A stretch of DNA of 64,000 nt. Source: Neisseria perflava (lineage in GTDB: Bacteria > Pseudomonadota > Gammaproteobacteria > Burkholderiales > Neisseriaceae). A program made the position numbers and the translations under genes. Every line of letters begins with the position of its first letter. Within the stretch, counting starts at the first letter, position 1. Of the stretch, positions 24,002 to 33,197 are shown one piece after another. The notes under the pieces were generated by a model. That model saw only the letters and a list, made by a program, of their open reading frames with translations, was not told the origin of the DNA and searched no databases. Location: positions 992,001 through 1,056,000 of the forward strand of contig NZ_CP079818.1 in the NCBI RefSeq assembly GCF_019334725.1, read 5' to 3'.

Positions 24002-25117
24002 ATGAAAAAATCGATTATCGCTTTGGTTATTGCCGGTTTGCCGCTGGCTGCCTCTGCAGACGTCATTCTGTATGGTCAAATCAAAAGCAGCGTGACCGTC
24101 GGTCAAGTAAAAATCAAAGGTGATGCAGGTTCTGAAACCAGCTCTACCGCAACCAGCATCAATGACAATACCTCCCGTATCGGTTTCAAAGGCAGCGAAA
24201 ACCTCGGCGGCGATTTGAAAGCTATCTGGCAAGTTGAACAAAAAACGGCCATTACCGGTGGTTCTCAAGGTTTTGCCAATCGCGATTCCTTCATTGGTTT
24301 GCAAGGTAAATTCGGTAAAGTCCGTGCCGGTAAACTCAGCAATATGCTGAACGAAATGGACACCATCGATCCATGGATGTACAAAACCAATGCCGCAGGC
24401 TTGGGCATCTTTACCCGTACCGGCAACCGTAACGCCGCTGTACGCTACGACAGCCCGGATTTCGGCGGATTCAAATTCAACGTGTCTTACGCACCGCGCG
24501 ACAACCGCAATCCTTCAGACAAATACACGCACACCAAACCGGCCAAAGACCAATACACCGGCGGCGTGAGTTTCTCTAAAAACGGCTTTACCGCCAATGC
24601 GGCTTACGGCCACTACAACGGCGCGTACACCGACAAATCAGGCAAAGTCAAAGCGGCGCAAATCGCCAAAGTCGAAACTTATTACGATAAAGACAATCTC
24701 TTTGTCGGCGGCGGCGTACACTATGCCAAAGGCCATGAGACAGGCAACGAATATTTAGGCTATTTCACCGATGGTTTTAATGAGTACAAGGGTAGTGACA
24801 TTACTGTCGATTCAGGCAAATCTGAAGCCGTGAAAGTAGTTGATGCAGCGGTAACAGTCGGCTACAAATTGGGCAATGTCACCCCACGCATTACTTACGC
24901 GCACGGCTGGCCTGCCAAGGGCGTGAACAGTGGAGAAAAATTGGTGGATAAATTCGACCAAGTCGTTGTCGGCGGCCAATACACCTTCAGCAAACGCACC
25001 GGCGTAGTTGCCCAACTGGCGTATCTGAAAGTCGGCAACAAAACCCGTCTGACTGCAGCCAACAAAGGCGGCGTTGAACAAAAAGCCGCTTCTGTGGGCC
25101 TGTATCACAAATTCTAA
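24002..25117 (+). CDS. PorB-type outer membrane porin
   Basis: A 371-residue trimeric beta-barrel porin. The signal peptide ends LAASA, and the mature chain begins DVILYGQIKSSV. Family motifs include DNTSRIGFKGSENLGGDLKAIWQVEQ, RDSFIGLQGKFGKVRAGKL and a C-terminal phenylalanine (SVGLYHKF) for BAM-dependent insertion. It allows diffusion of small solutes. The start at 24002 has GGAGAG upstream. Surface loops (about residues 160-280) vary most in this family. Confidence 0.93.
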   Translation: MKKSIIALVIAGLPLAASADVILYGQIKSSVTVGQVKIKGDAGSETSSTATSINDNTSRIGFKGSENLGGDLKAIWQVEQKTAITGGSQGFANRDSFIGLQGKFGKVRAGKLSNMLNEMDTIDPWMYKTNAAGLGIFTRTGNRNAAVRYDSPDFGGFKFNVSYAPRDNRNPSDKYTHTKPAKDQYTGGVSFSKNGFTANAAYGHYNGAYTDKSGKVKAAQIAKVETYYDKDNLFVGGGVHYAKGHETGNEYLGYFTDGFNEYKGSDITVDSGKSEAVKVVDAAVTVGYKLGNVTPRITYAHGWPAKGVNSGEKLVDKFDQVVVGGQYTFSKRTGVVAQLAYLKVGNKTRLTAANKGGVEQKAASVGLYHKF

Positions 25118-25132
25118 GCTGTCTCTAAAGAC

Positions 25133-25166
25133 AAGGCCGTCTGAAAAATTTCAGACGGCCTTTTTG
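25133..25166. terminator. inverted DUS terminator after porin
   Basis: AAGGCCGTCTGAAAAA pairs with TTTCAGACGGCCTTTTT. It serves both the porin and the convergent gene. Confidence 0.75.
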
Positions 25167-25180
25167 TTGATTAAAGCGGT

Positions 25181-25792
25181 TTATTTGTCGTGGTTGGTCA
25201 GCGTTGTGCCGTGACGGCCGCCGCGTTCTTTCAAACGTTGTACCAAGCCTTCGACCGTTGTCGGCATGCCGTCGATACAGAATGCCTGATACAGGGCGGT
25301 GTGCAGGGCATCGTTGCGGCTGAACGCATTGCCGATCAGCTTCCAATCGCCTTTGCGCGGTTCAATCCAGCGGCGGTTTACTGTATCGCCGTAAGCGAAT
25401 ACTTTGTAAGACGAACGCTTGTCGTTGCTGTAAGTAAAGGATGTGCGGGCGCAATAGAGGCCTTCGACGGAGAGGTTGTCGTAGCCTTTGTCGGAGCGTA
25501 CGTTCAAGACGTAGCGGATGCTGTTGTCCGGCGCAGGCATGATTTGCAGGCTGCTGAGCAGGATTTTGGGCTGCTTGCCGTAGGTTTCGTTGACATAGAG
25601 GTCGAACCAATCGCTCGATTGGGTATCGGGCAGAGGCGGCAACTCGGCTTTGTGTTCTTTAAACTCGCGTGCGGCAACTTCTTCAGGGCTTTCCTGATAA
25701 CGCGTGTTGGTCAGCGTATCTTTTTGGCTGAAACCCAAAGCAAATGCTTGAGTCGCGGCAAGGCTGAGGGCGAGAAGGGCAAAACGGCGCAT
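25181..25792 (-). CDS. CNP1-like family exported protein
   Basis: A 203-residue secreted protein with a signal peptide (MRRFALLALSLAATQAFA). The mature part has the FDLYVNETYGKQPKILLSSLQI region and GLYCARTSFTYS, matching the CNP1-like family (PF08750) known from Neisseria and other beta-proteobacteria. Two cysteines in GLYCAR and YQAFCIDG could form a disulfide. The function is not established. The start is at GGAGCTGTCT-ATG; the upstream in-frame extension is not signal-like. Confidence 0.75.
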   Translation of the reverse strand: MRRFALLALSLAATQAFALGFSQKDTLTNTRYQESPEEVAAREFKEHKAELPPLPDTQSSDWFDLYVNETYGKQPKILLSSLQIMPAPDNSIRYVLNVRSDKGYDNLSVEGLYCARTSFTYSNDKRSSYKVFAYGDTVNRRWIEPRKGDWKLIGNAFSRNDALHTALYQAFCIDGMPTTVEGLVQRLKERGGRHGTTLTNHDK

Positions 25793-25901
25793 AGACAGCT
25801 CCAAAGTGAAAAACGGCTTTATTTTATGGGCTTGCAGGGTGGGGTGCAAGTAAGTGCGGTATAATTGACGTTAATTCTGATTAATATGACGAGTTTTTAT
25901 C

Positions 25902-26126
25902 ATGAATACACAAACTCTGGATGTCATCGGTTTGAAATGCCCGTTGCCGATTTTGCGTGCCAAAAAAGCTTTGGCGCAAATGCAGGAGGGCGAAGTGCTG
26001 ACCGTATTGGCCACCGATGGCGGTGCGCCCGGCGATTTTGAAGCGTTTTGCCGTCAGACCGGACATGTTTTGTTGGAATCGAGCGAGGCCGACGGCGTGT
26101 TCAAGCTGGTGTTGAAACACAAATAA
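25902..26126 (+). CDS. TusA-family sulfurtransferase
   Basis: A 74-residue protein with the sulfur-accepting cysteine C13 in GLKCPLPILRAKKAL. It fits the TusA/SirA fold, which relays persulfide sulfur for tRNA thiolation and other pathways; with mnmA in the same window this is plausible. It is a little shorter than E. coli TusA. A DUS overlaps its downstream edge. Confidence 0.85.
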   Translation: MNTQTLDVIGLKCPLPILRAKKALAQMQEGEVLTVLATDGGAPGDFEAFCRQTGHVLLESSEADGVFKLVLKHK

Positions 26127-26138
26127 AGGCCGTCTGAA
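26127..26138 (+). promoter_or_regulatory. DUS acting as ribosome-binding site
   Basis: AGGCCGTCTGAA sits between the tusA-like stop (24-26) and the next ATG (26139) with no spare base. Its AAAGG/AGG part is nine bases from the ATG and is the only Shine-Dalgarno-like sequence. Confidence 0.6.
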
Positions 26139-26732
26139 ATGTCTAAAGCCGTCGCGTTGTCTGCCGCCGTATTGGCCGTCTGCCTGAGTGCATGCGGTAA
26201 TGAAGGCGTTTCGCCGCAGAACGCTGCCGATTATGCCCAAAATGTCACTGACTTGTTCCGCCAAAGCTGTGTGGCCGCAGACGGCGATGCCGCCCTTGTC
26301 GGCGAGTTTGCCAATGCCAACAAACTGATTTTATTGTCGAAAAAAGAGATTGCCGATTTGCCTGCCGAAATGATGGATTTGGAGGCATTAAGCATTTGGA
26401 AGAAAACGGTAAACGGCGCAGATTATTATTTGAGCCTGACCGAAGACAGTTGCAGCGTGCGCACGGCTAAAGCCAACGACCATCTGATTTTCAAACAATT
26501 TTTGGCTTTGGCAGAAAATCCGCCGCAAGGTTTGAACGCTGAATTGCGTGCCGATAATTTGTCGGAAGCCCCGTTGCCCATGCGTCAGATTTCCTACGCA
26601 TGGCGCGCGTCCGGCAGTTCGAAAGAAACCTTGTTGACCGTCAAAACAACGTCGTCCGAGCATTTTCCGGTACAGGCTGTTTTTTATTTGACCCATCATT
26701 CTTACGACAATAAGGCCGCCGTTTTACCTTAG
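26139..26732 (+). CDS. putative lipoprotein of unknown function
   Basis: A 197-residue protein with a lipoprotein signal peptide and a lipobox ending LSAC, lipidated cysteine C19. The mature part carries two further cysteines (RQSCVAA and DSCSVRT) that may pair, and no motif I recognise. It is translated from the DUS-derived ribosome-binding site directly after the TusA-like gene, probably in one operon. It is likely an envelope protein in the periplasm. Confidence 0.65.
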   Translation: MSKAVALSAAVLAVCLSACGNEGVSPQNAADYAQNVTDLFRQSCVAADGDAALVGEFANANKLILLSKKEIADLPAEMMDLEALSIWKKTVNGADYYLSLTEDSCSVRTAKANDHLIFKQFLALAENPPQGLNAELRADNLSEAPLPMRQISYAWRASGSSKETLLTVKTTSSEHFPVQAVFYLTHHSYDNKAAVLP

Positions 26733-26829
26733 ACCGGTTGACGATTGGAATATCAAATTAATAGCAACCGTTACTGCCGAATAAAGGCCGTCTGAAACAT
26801 TATCAAACCAAACCACTCGAAAGTAAGCT

Positions 26830-27864
26830 ATGCAAACCCTGACCATCATCCGCCCCGACGATATGCACTTACACCTGCGCGACGGCGACGCGCTCAAAGC
26901 TGTTGCCCCGTACACCGCCCGACAAATGGGCCGCGCGGTTATCATGCCCAACCTCAAACCGCCCGTCGTCAGCGTTGACGATGCCCAAGCCTACAAAGCG
27001 CGCATTATGGCCGCCCTGCCTGAAGGCAGTACCTTCCAGCCGTTGATGACGCTTTATTTGACCGACAACGCCACACCCGAACTCGTGCGCGAAGCCAAGG
27101 CTGCCGGTATCGTGGCTTTCAAACTCTATCCTGCGGGCGCGACCACCAACTCCGATTCCGGCGTGACCGACTTGTTCAAACTCATCCCCGTGTTGGAAGA
27201 AATGGCGAAACAGGGCATTTTGTTCTTGGTTCACGGCGAAGTGACCGATCCTGAAATCGATATTTTCGACCGCGAGGCCGCCTTTATCGAGCGCGTGATG
27301 AAACCGGTTTTGGCGCAAGTGCCGAATCTTAAAGTCGTGTTCGAACACATCACCACTGCCGAGGCCGCCCGACTGGTATTGGAAGCCAGCGATAATGTGG
27401 CTGCGTCCGTGACGCCGCAACACTTGCTGCTCAACCGCAACGACCTTTTGGTCGGCGGCGTGCGTCCTCATCATTTCTGCCTGCCTGTACTCAAACGTGA
27501 AACCCACCGTCAGGCTTTGGTTGCCGCCGTTACCGGCGATAAGGCGCACAAATTCTTCCTCGGCACAGACTCTGCGCCACATGCCAAAACTGCCAAAGAA
27601 AATGCTTGCGGTTGTGCCGGTATGTTCAGCGCGATGACCGCCATCGAGCTTTATGCCGAAGTGTTTGAGAAAGCAGGCGCGTTGGATAAACTGGAAGCCT
27701 TTGCTTCTAAAAATGGCCCGCGTTTCTACGGTCTGCCTGAAAATTCTGATACCATCACACTGGTCAAACAAACGCAAACCGTACCTGCCAGCGTACCTTA
27801 CGGCGATGGCGAACTTGTACCGATGAGGGCCGGCGGTGAGATTGAATGGACGGTGCAATATTAA
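26830..27864 (+). CDS. pyrC: dihydroorotase, class II
   Basis: A 344-residue zinc amidohydrolase making dihydroorotate in pyrimidine synthesis. Metal ligands H13 and H15 (RPDDMHLHLRDG), the carboxylated lysine region FKLYPAGATTNS, and later histidines (LVHGEV, FEHITT) and D (LGTDSAPH) are visible. It begins MQTLTIIRPDD. A DUS lies 30 bases upstream. pyrG is nearby but not linked. Confidence 0.95.
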   Translation: MQTLTIIRPDDMHLHLRDGDALKAVAPYTARQMGRAVIMPNLKPPVVSVDDAQAYKARIMAALPEGSTFQPLMTLYLTDNATPELVREAKAAGIVAFKLYPAGATTNSDSGVTDLFKLIPVLEEMAKQGILFLVHGEVTDPEIDIFDREAAFIERVMKPVLAQVPNLKVVFEHITTAEAARLVLEASDNVAASVTPQHLLLNRNDLLVGGVRPHHFCLPVLKRETHRQALVAAVTGDKAHKFFLGTDSAPHAKTAKENACGCAGMFSAMTAIELYAEVFEKAGALDKLEAFASKNGPRFYGLPENSDTITLVKQTQTVPASVPYGDGELVPMRAGGEIEWTVQY

Positions 27865-27890
27865 ATTTGCCGTCAATAAGGCATAAAAAG

Positions 27891-27924
27891 AAACAACCTG
27901 CTTGAAAAGGCAGGTTGTTTTTTT
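27891..27924 (+). terminator. intrinsic terminator of pyrC
   Basis: AAACAACCTGC pairs with GCAGGTTGTTT, followed by T. An everted DUS pair (27941-27979) follows. Confidence 0.85.
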
Positions 27925-27998
27925 ATGGTCGTTCAGACGGCCTGTTATGGGGAGGAAAGACAGACGAGGCCGTCTGAAAACCGAATTATATTGTTTGT

Positions 27999-28562
27999 TT
28001 ATTCGGTCAACATGGGTTTCAGTGCTTCCCAAGCCTGCGGCAGTTGGGTAAAGCCGTCCGAAGCCATCAAATGGCCGCCTTCGGGAATATGAGTAACAGG
28101 GCTTTTGAGTTTGGCCGCCATGTCCAAAGTCAGTTCGGGCGGAACATGGGTGTCATTGTCGGAAACCAGACAGTGTTTGGGCATGTCGATTTTGCGCAGG
28201 ATGTTGAAATCGGGCGACGCTGCTTTAATGTAGGCATCGAGCGCAGGTAGGGGCGGCAGCGTATCGGCAAAACCGGCGGCAAGCAACAGGCCGCCGATTT
28301 TTTGCGGCTGTTGGCGGCTGAGGAAGTGAAGGAGGGTAATGCAGCCGAGGCTGTGGCCGACTAGGAAGGTATGGGCATCGGGCTTGCCAATGTGCTGGTC
28401 AAGGGTAAACTGCCACGAGGTCGTGCTTGGTTTGTCGGGATTGGGCATGGCGAGGGAGATTGCTTGTGCGCCGGTGCTTTTGATTTGGGCGCAAAGCCAG
28501 TCAAACCAGTTGCCGTGCGGATTGCCTTCAAAGCCATGTACGATATAAACGCGTCGGTTCAT
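27999..28562 (-). CDS. RBBP9/YdeN-family serine hydrolase
   Basis: A 187-residue alpha/beta hydrolase. The nucleophile is S71 (VGHSLG), with the acid in VSDNDTHVP and the histidine in PEGGHLM completing the triad. The HGFEGNP oxyanion stretch and WFDWL near the N-terminus match the RBBP9/YdeN family of small esterases with unknown substrate. The ribosome-binding site GGAGGAG is strong. It ends 135 bases from pyrC on the opposite strand. Confidence 0.88.
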   Translation of the reverse strand: MNRRVYIVHGFEGNPHGNWFDWLCAQIKSTGAQAISLAMPNPDKPSTTSWQFTLDQHIGKPDAHTFLVGHSLGCITLLHFLSRQQPQKIGGLLLAAGFADTLPPLPALDAYIKAASPDFNILRKIDMPKHCLVSDNDTHVPPELTLDMAAKLKSPVTHIPEGGHLMASDGFTQLPQAWEALKPMLTE

Positions 28563-28620
28563 GTTTCTCCTCCTTCAGACGGCCTGAGACTTTTGTCTAA
28601 ATCTCTGCCTGCAAGTGTTT

Positions 28621-28629
28621 ATTATACCA
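28621..28629 (-). promoter_or_regulatory. extended -10 promoter for the RBBP9-type gene
   Basis: On the minus strand TGG-TATAAT forms an extended -10 element about 60 bases upstream of the hydrolase start. The -35 is weak. Confidence 0.5.
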
Positions 28630-28718
28630 TGTTTGTTTATGTTTTATTGTTTGTCGCTTTGTCAGGATTTTTGATTAAGTTTTTGTTGTTAAATGATATT
28701 TGCAAGAATAATAAAGCA

Positions 28719-28756
28719 AACAACACGGCAGGGGCGGATGGCTTTGCCGTGTTGTT
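28719..28756 (-). terminator. terminator after cysD
   Basis: AACAACACGGCA (28719-28730) pairs perfectly with TGCCGTGTTGTT (28745-28756). On the minus strand it is followed by TGCTTTATTATT. It ends the cysD transcript and separates it from the next gene. Confidence 0.65.
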
Positions 28757-28795
28757 CGGGTTTGAAATATATAGGGGCCGTCTGAAAAAAACAGT

Positions 28796-29710
28796 TTAGA
28801 AATAACCTTGTTTTTTACGCTCTTCCATTGCCGCTTCCGATACGCGGTCGTCCATGCGTGTGGCACTGCGTTCGGAAATGGTCGCGGCGGCGGTTTCCGC
28901 AATGATGTCTTCGGGTGTGGCGGCGGTACTGGCAACCGGGCAGGTGCAGGAAATATCGCCGACGGTACGGAAGCGGACATCGCGGATTTGGGCAACTTCG
29001 CCTTCGCGTTTTGGGGTCAACGGGGTAACGGGAACGAGCAGGCCGTTGCGTTCGACAACTTCGCGTTTGTGGGTGTAATAAATCGGTGGCAGGGCGAGTT
29101 TTTCGCGTGCGATGTATTGCCAGATGTCCAATTCCGTCCAGTTGGAAATCGGGAATACGCGCATGTTTTCGCCTTGGAACAGGCGCGTATTGTAGAGCGA
29201 CCATAATTCAGGACGTTGGTTTTTAGGATCCCATTGGCCGAACTCGTCGCGGAAAGAGAAGATGCGTTCTTTGGCGCGCGCTTTTTCTTCATCGCGGCGT
29301 GCGCCGCCCATCAGTGCATCAAAGCCTTGTTCTTCGATGGTTTCAACCAGTGTAACGGCTTGGGCAGCGTTGCGTGAATCGGTTTCGCGGCGCAAGACGA
29401 CGCTGCCTTTGCGGATGGACTCTTCTACGCTGCCGATCACAAGTTGTACGCCGGTGCGTGCGACCGTGTCGTCGCGGAACTGGATGACTTCGGGGTAATT
29501 GTGGCCGGTATCGACGTGCAGGAGTTTGAACGGCAGTTTCAGCGGGCGGCCTTCGATTTGGAAGGCTTTGACGGCAAGCGCCAGCAAGACGACGGAGTCT
29601 TTGCCGCCGGAAAACAGCAGGGCCGGGTTTTGGGCGTTGGCAATCACTTCGCGGATGATGTAGATGGATTCGGCTTCGAGCCAGTCGAGGTGGTGGTTTT
29701 GGATGGACAT
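28796..29710 (-). CDS. cysD: sulfate adenylyltransferase subunit 2
   Basis: A 304-residue PP-loop enzyme subunit that adenylates sulfate, forming APS. The PP-loop SGGKDSVVLL, LHVDTGHNYPEV, GGARRDEEKARAKERIFSFRDEFGQWDP and the C-terminal KKQGYF are all typical of CysD. The start MSIQNHHLDWLEAESIYI is chosen; the upstream frame to 29818 is AT-rich. The partner GTPase CysN normally follows cysD, but here a terminator and an unrelated gene follow, so the subunit is alone in this window. Confidence 0.93.
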   Translation of the reverse strand: MSIQNHHLDWLEAESIYIIREVIANAQNPALLFSGGKDSVVLLALAVKAFQIEGRPLKLPFKLLHVDTGHNYPEVIQFRDDTVARTGVQLVIGSVEESIRKGSVVLRRETDSRNAAQAVTLVETIEEQGFDALMGGARRDEEKARAKERIFSFRDEFGQWDPKNQRPELWSLYNTRLFQGENMRVFPISNWTELDIWQYIAREKLALPPIYYTHKREVVERNGLLVPVTPLTPKREGEVAQIRDVRFRTVGDISCTCPVASTAATPEDIIAETAAATISERSATRMDDRVSEAAMEERKKQGYF

Positions 29711-29925
29711 TTTTTCTCTCTTTGCAATCTTGGCGATAGCCGATACTTTAGTGAGGCCGTCTGAAAAAGGGAAAGAATGGTTTGTTTGTTGCAAAGATGT
29801 TTTTGTTATATTGCCCAAGTGTGTTTTCAGACGGCCTTTGCGCTTTAACTTATTTTTAACCCGATTTCTCTGACGAAGCGCCTGTCTTCGCGTACACTTT
29901 GGTTTTTTAGAAATGAGAATGGTTT

Positions 29926-30552
29926 ATGTATCACGGCGAGAGATTTAATGCGTACAGCCATTTGGCCGGTTTCTTATTGGCAGTGGCGGCCTTGGTGCTG
30001 ATGCTGGTGAAAGCGGTGGAATCGGCGGACGGCTATCGGATTGCCGGTGCACTGACTTACGGAATCTGCCTGCTGCTTCTGTATTTGGGTTCAACCTTAT
30101 ACCACAGTATTCCGCAGCCGAAGGCCAAGGCGATTTTGCAAAAGGTCGATCATTGCATGATTTATCTTTTGATTGCAGGCAGTTATACGCCGTTTACGCT
30201 GATTACCCTGCAGGGCAGCTGGGGCTGGTCGCTTTTCGGCGTGTCGTGGGGGCTGGCTTTGCTGGGCATTGTTCAGGAGCTGACGATCGGGCGCAAAAGC
30301 GAGAAGCGGCTGCTGTCGATGGTGATTTATGTGTTAATGGGATGGCTGATTGTGGTGGCGGTGTGGCCGCTGATAAAATCGCTTTCAGCGGGCGGATTAT
30401 TTTGGCTGGTGTTGGGCGGCGTGTTGTATAGCGCGGGGATTTATTGGTTTATCAATGATACTAAAATCCGCCACGGCCACGGTATTTGGCACTTGTTTGT
30501 CTTGGCAGGTAGTTTGACGCAATTTATCAGCATTTATTTTTATGTGTTGTAG
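29926..30552 (+). CDS. hemolysin III family membrane protein
   Basis: A 208-residue seven-helix protein of the hemolysin III/YqfA (PAQR-like) family. Conserved elements are ERFNAYSHLAG near the N-terminus, STLYHSIPQPKAK, KVDHCMIYLLIAGSYTPFTL and the C-terminal HGIWHLFVLAGSLTQFISIY; their histidines form a metal site in the family. In E. coli the homologue affects membrane energetics; haemolysis is not implied. It is divergent from cysD. Confidence 0.88.
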   Translation: MYHGERFNAYSHLAGFLLAVAALVLMLVKAVESADGYRIAGALTYGICLLLLYLGSTLYHSIPQPKAKAILQKVDHCMIYLLIAGSYTPFTLITLQGSWGWSLFGVSWGLALLGIVQELTIGRKSEKRLLSMVIYVLMGWLIVVAVWPLIKSLSAGGLFWLVLGGVLYSAGIYWFINDTKIRHGHGIWHLFVLAGSLTQFISIYFYVL

Positions 30553-30571
30553 ATTCAGACGGCCTGAAATA

Positions 30572-30602
30572 AAAAACCTCTCAGTTTGACTGAGAGGTTT
30601 TT
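30572..30602. terminator. bidirectional terminator
   Basis: AAAAACCTCTCAG pairs with CTGAGAGGTTTTT. A and T tracts on both sides suit both convergent genes. Confidence 0.88.
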
Positions 30603-30610
30603 GTTTGTCG

Positions 30611-32041
30611 TTAATCAGGGTTTTTGTCGTGGAATTCGTGGAATTCGTAGTTGTAGGTCAGCTCTTTGCCTGCTTTGGTTTGCGCCAGATAATCGTCGTA
30701 AACCGCACGGATTTCCTTACGCAGCAGGAAGAGGGCGATTAAGTTCGGCAAGACCATAAAGCCGTTGAACATATCGGACATGCTCCAAACCAAATCCACT
30801 TTGCCCAATGTACCCAATACGATGGCCACCAAAACCAGTGCGCGGTAGATGCCCAAGTGTTTGCCGCGGAACAGGAAGCGGATATTGGATTCGCCGAAGT
30901 AGTACCAGCCGATGATGGTGGTAAAGGCGAAGAAGGTCAGACAGACGGCGAGCAGTTGAGAACCGAAACCCGGAAAGGCCTTGTTAAAAGCCAGTTGGGT
31001 AACCGCAGCGCCGGTTTCGCCGGAGAGGTTGGCGTCGGTCAGCAGGATAATCAGCGCAGTTGCCGTGCAGACCATCAGCGTATCGATAAAGATACCGATA
31101 AACGCGGCCATACCTTGTTGCACGGGATGTTTGACGTTGGCGGTTGCATGAGCGTGCGGGGTCGAACCCATACCGGCTTCGTTAGAAAACAGGCCGCGTG
31201 CCACGCCGAAACGGACGGCCTCGCGCATACCGATACCGGCCGCACCGCCCAATACCGCTTCAGGATTAAAGGCGGCAACAAAAATATGGCTGAACATCGG
31301 AATAATGTGGTCGGAGAATTTGAACAAAATAATCACGGCACACAAGATGTAAATCACCGCCATAAACGGTACGACAAATTGCGCGATACCGGCAATGCGG
31401 TTGATGCCGCCGATGATAATCAGGCCGGCGAGTACGGCCACCGCAATACCGACTGCCATCGGCGGAATATTAAAAGCTAAATTCATAGCCGAGGCGATGG
31501 AGTTGGATTGTGTCGCGTTGCCGATGAAACCCAGCGCGATAATCAAGGCGATGGAGAAAAAGCCGGACAGGAAACGCGCCGCGCCCCGGCCGATTTTCGG
31601 GGTCAGGCCGTGCGTAATGTAAAACGCTGGGCCGCCGATGTATTTGCCGTGGCTGACCACGCGATATTTTTGCGCTAAAACGGCTTCTGCAAAAATGGTA
31701 GACATGCCCAAAATGGCAGACAGCCACATCCAAAAAATGGCACCCGGGCCGCCGGCGGTAATCGCAGTGGCGACACCGGCCACGTTACCGGTACCGATTT
31801 GCGCGGAAATCGCTACGGCAAGCGCTTGAAATTGAGACAGGGATTTGCCTTCGTGGTCTTTGTCTTTTTTACTGAACAAGCCGCCGAAAACGGATTTGAA
31901 ACCTGTTCCTAATTTGGTAATTTGCGGCGCGCCCAAGTACAGGGTAAAAAACAGGCCGATGCCGATTAAGGCATAAATCAGCAGGTAGTCCCAAAGAACC
32001 AGATTGACTGCACCCACCAGAGCAGACAATATTTCTTCCAT
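30611..32041 (-). CDS. alanine/glycine:cation symporter (AGCS family)
   Basis: A 476-residue multi-helix transporter. The sequence has the AGCS patterns SAQIGTGNVAGVATAI and GPGAIFWMWLSAILGMSTIFAE, and in the second half FGVARGLFSNEAGMGSTPHAHA. These proteins import alanine or glycine with sodium. The start MEEILSALVGAVN has AAAGG seven bases upstream on the minus strand. The 367-base gap upstream is described separately. Confidence 0.92.
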   Translation of the reverse strand: MEEILSALVGAVNLVLWDYLLIYALIGIGLFFTLYLGAPQITKLGTGFKSVFGGLFSKKDKDHEGKSLSQFQALAVAISAQIGTGNVAGVATAITAGGPGAIFWMWLSAILGMSTIFAEAVLAQKYRVVSHGKYIGGPAFYITHGLTPKIGRGAARFLSGFFSIALIIALGFIGNATQSNSIASAMNLAFNIPPMAVGIAVAVLAGLIIIGGINRIAGIAQFVVPFMAVIYILCAVIILFKFSDHIIPMFSHIFVAAFNPEAVLGGAAGIGMREAVRFGVARGLFSNEAGMGSTPHAHATANVKHPVQQGMAAFIGIFIDTLMVCTATALIILLTDANLSGETGAAVTQLAFNKAFPGFGSQLLAVCLTFFAFTTIIGWYYFGESNIRFLFRGKHLGIYRALVLVAIVLGTLGKVDLVWSMSDMFNGFMVLPNLIALFLLRKEIRAVYDDYLAQTKAGKELTYNYEFHEFHDKNPD

Positions 32042-32408
32042 AATATAACCTTTAAGAAAAACAAATAAAAAGAAAATGATACGGGCAACTACTCCCGTTC
32101 ATTTTCGCGGTTGGCAACAAGGGCGAGCAGGCCGTTTTGCCGTTTAATACCGGTTTAAGTTGTTAACAATCCTGACCGATTTTGTCATCATACCGTAAAC
32201 CTTCGTGAATTAAAACGGAAAACTGACAAAGGTTTGCCGCAAATGTGCTTCTTTATTTTAAAAAAGGTTTCTTTGTTTTCAGACGGCCTGTTTTTGCAAA
32301 TGTTTGGGCCGTCTGAATATTTTGGCTAAAGCTAACTTATGATAAAATGCACGCCTTACAAATGAAGCAAATTCCGCCTCAGAGCGTGAAAAAACGAAAG
32401 GAATCAAC
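32042..32408. other. divergent intergenic region, AGCS transporter / yebC
   Basis: No gene is visible. It holds an ACGGG...CCCGT hairpin (32081-32098) in the transporter leader, AT-rich sequence near 32150-32280 with a possible minus-strand -10 (TATGAT), a DUS pair (about 32278-32316) and an AT-rich start region for yebC. No glycine riboswitch pattern was recognised. Confidence 0.5.
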
Positions 32409-33137
32409 ATGGCAGGCCATAGTAAGTGGGCAAATATCCAACACAAAAAAGCCCGACAAGATGCCAAACGCGGCAAAATCTTCACCCGTCTGATTAAAGA
32501 AATTACCGTTGCTGCCCGTATGGGCGGCGGCGACCCCGGCGCAAACCCGCGCCTGCGCTTGGCTTTGGAAAAAGCCGCTGAAAACAATATGCCTAAAGAC
32601 AACGTGCAACGTGCCATCGATAAAGGTACGGGCAATCTGGAAGGCGTGGAATATATCGAGTTGCGTTACGAAGGCTACGGCATCGGCGGCGCGGCTTTGA
32701 TGGTAGACTGCCTGACCGACAACAAAACCCGTACCGTTGCCGATGTGCGCCATGCATTCACTAAAAACGGCGGCAACTTGGGTACCGACGGTTGCGTAGC
32801 GTTCAACTTCGTTCATCAAGGCTATTTGGTGTTCGAACCGGGCGTTGACGAAGATGCGCTGATGGAAGCGGCTTTGGAAGCCGGTGCGGAAGACGTCATC
32901 ACCAACGATGACGGTTCCATCGAAGTGGTTACCGCACCGAACGACTGGGCAGGTGTAAAAGCAGCATTGGAAGCTGCAGGCTACAAATCTGTTGACGGCG
33001 ACGTTACCATGCGTGCCCAAAACGAAACCGAGTTGAGCGGCGAAGATGCGGTTAAAATGCAAAAACTGATTGACGCATTGGAAGATTTGGACGACGTACA
33101 AGACGTTTACACTTCTGCCGTGTTGAATCTGGATTAA
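32409..33137 (+). CDS. yebC: YebC/PmpR-family protein
   Basis: A 242-residue protein starting MAGHSKWANIQHKKARQDAKRGK, the hallmark of the family. The acidic C-terminal domain (DALEDLDDVQDVYTS) is intact. YebC proteins were called transcription regulators; some are now known to help ribosomes through proline stretches. The usual neighbour ruvC is absent here. An inverted DUS terminator follows. Confidence 0.93.
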   Translation: MAGHSKWANIQHKKARQDAKRGKIFTRLIKEITVAARMGGGDPGANPRLRLALEKAAENNMPKDNVQRAIDKGTGNLEGVEYIELRYEGYGIGGAALMVDCLTDNKTRTVADVRHAFTKNGGNLGTDGCVAFNFVHQGYLVFEPGVDEDALMEAALEAGAEDVITNDDGSIEVVTAPNDWAGVKAALEAAGYKSVDGDVTMRAQNETELSGEDAVKMQKLIDALEDLDDVQDVYTSAVLNLD

Positions 33138-33151
33138 ATAGTTTAAAGAAC

Positions 33152-33185
33152 AAAAGGCCGTCTGAAATTTCAGACGGCCTTTTTA
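33152..33185. terminator. inverted DUS terminator between yebC and dsbB
   Basis: AAAAGGCCGTCTGAAA pairs with TTTCAGACGGCCTTTTT. It serves both convergent genes. Confidence 0.75.
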
Positions 33186-33197
33186 TATCGAAACCAA

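Noticed and set aside
25190..25864. 224-codon plus-strand ORF opposite the CNP1-like gene
   Set aside because: The opposite strand has a signal peptide, ribosome-binding site and family match; this is a shadow frame.
32042..32408. Glycine riboswitch before the AGCS transporter
   Set aside because: The conserved glycine aptamer patterns are not visible on the minus strand.
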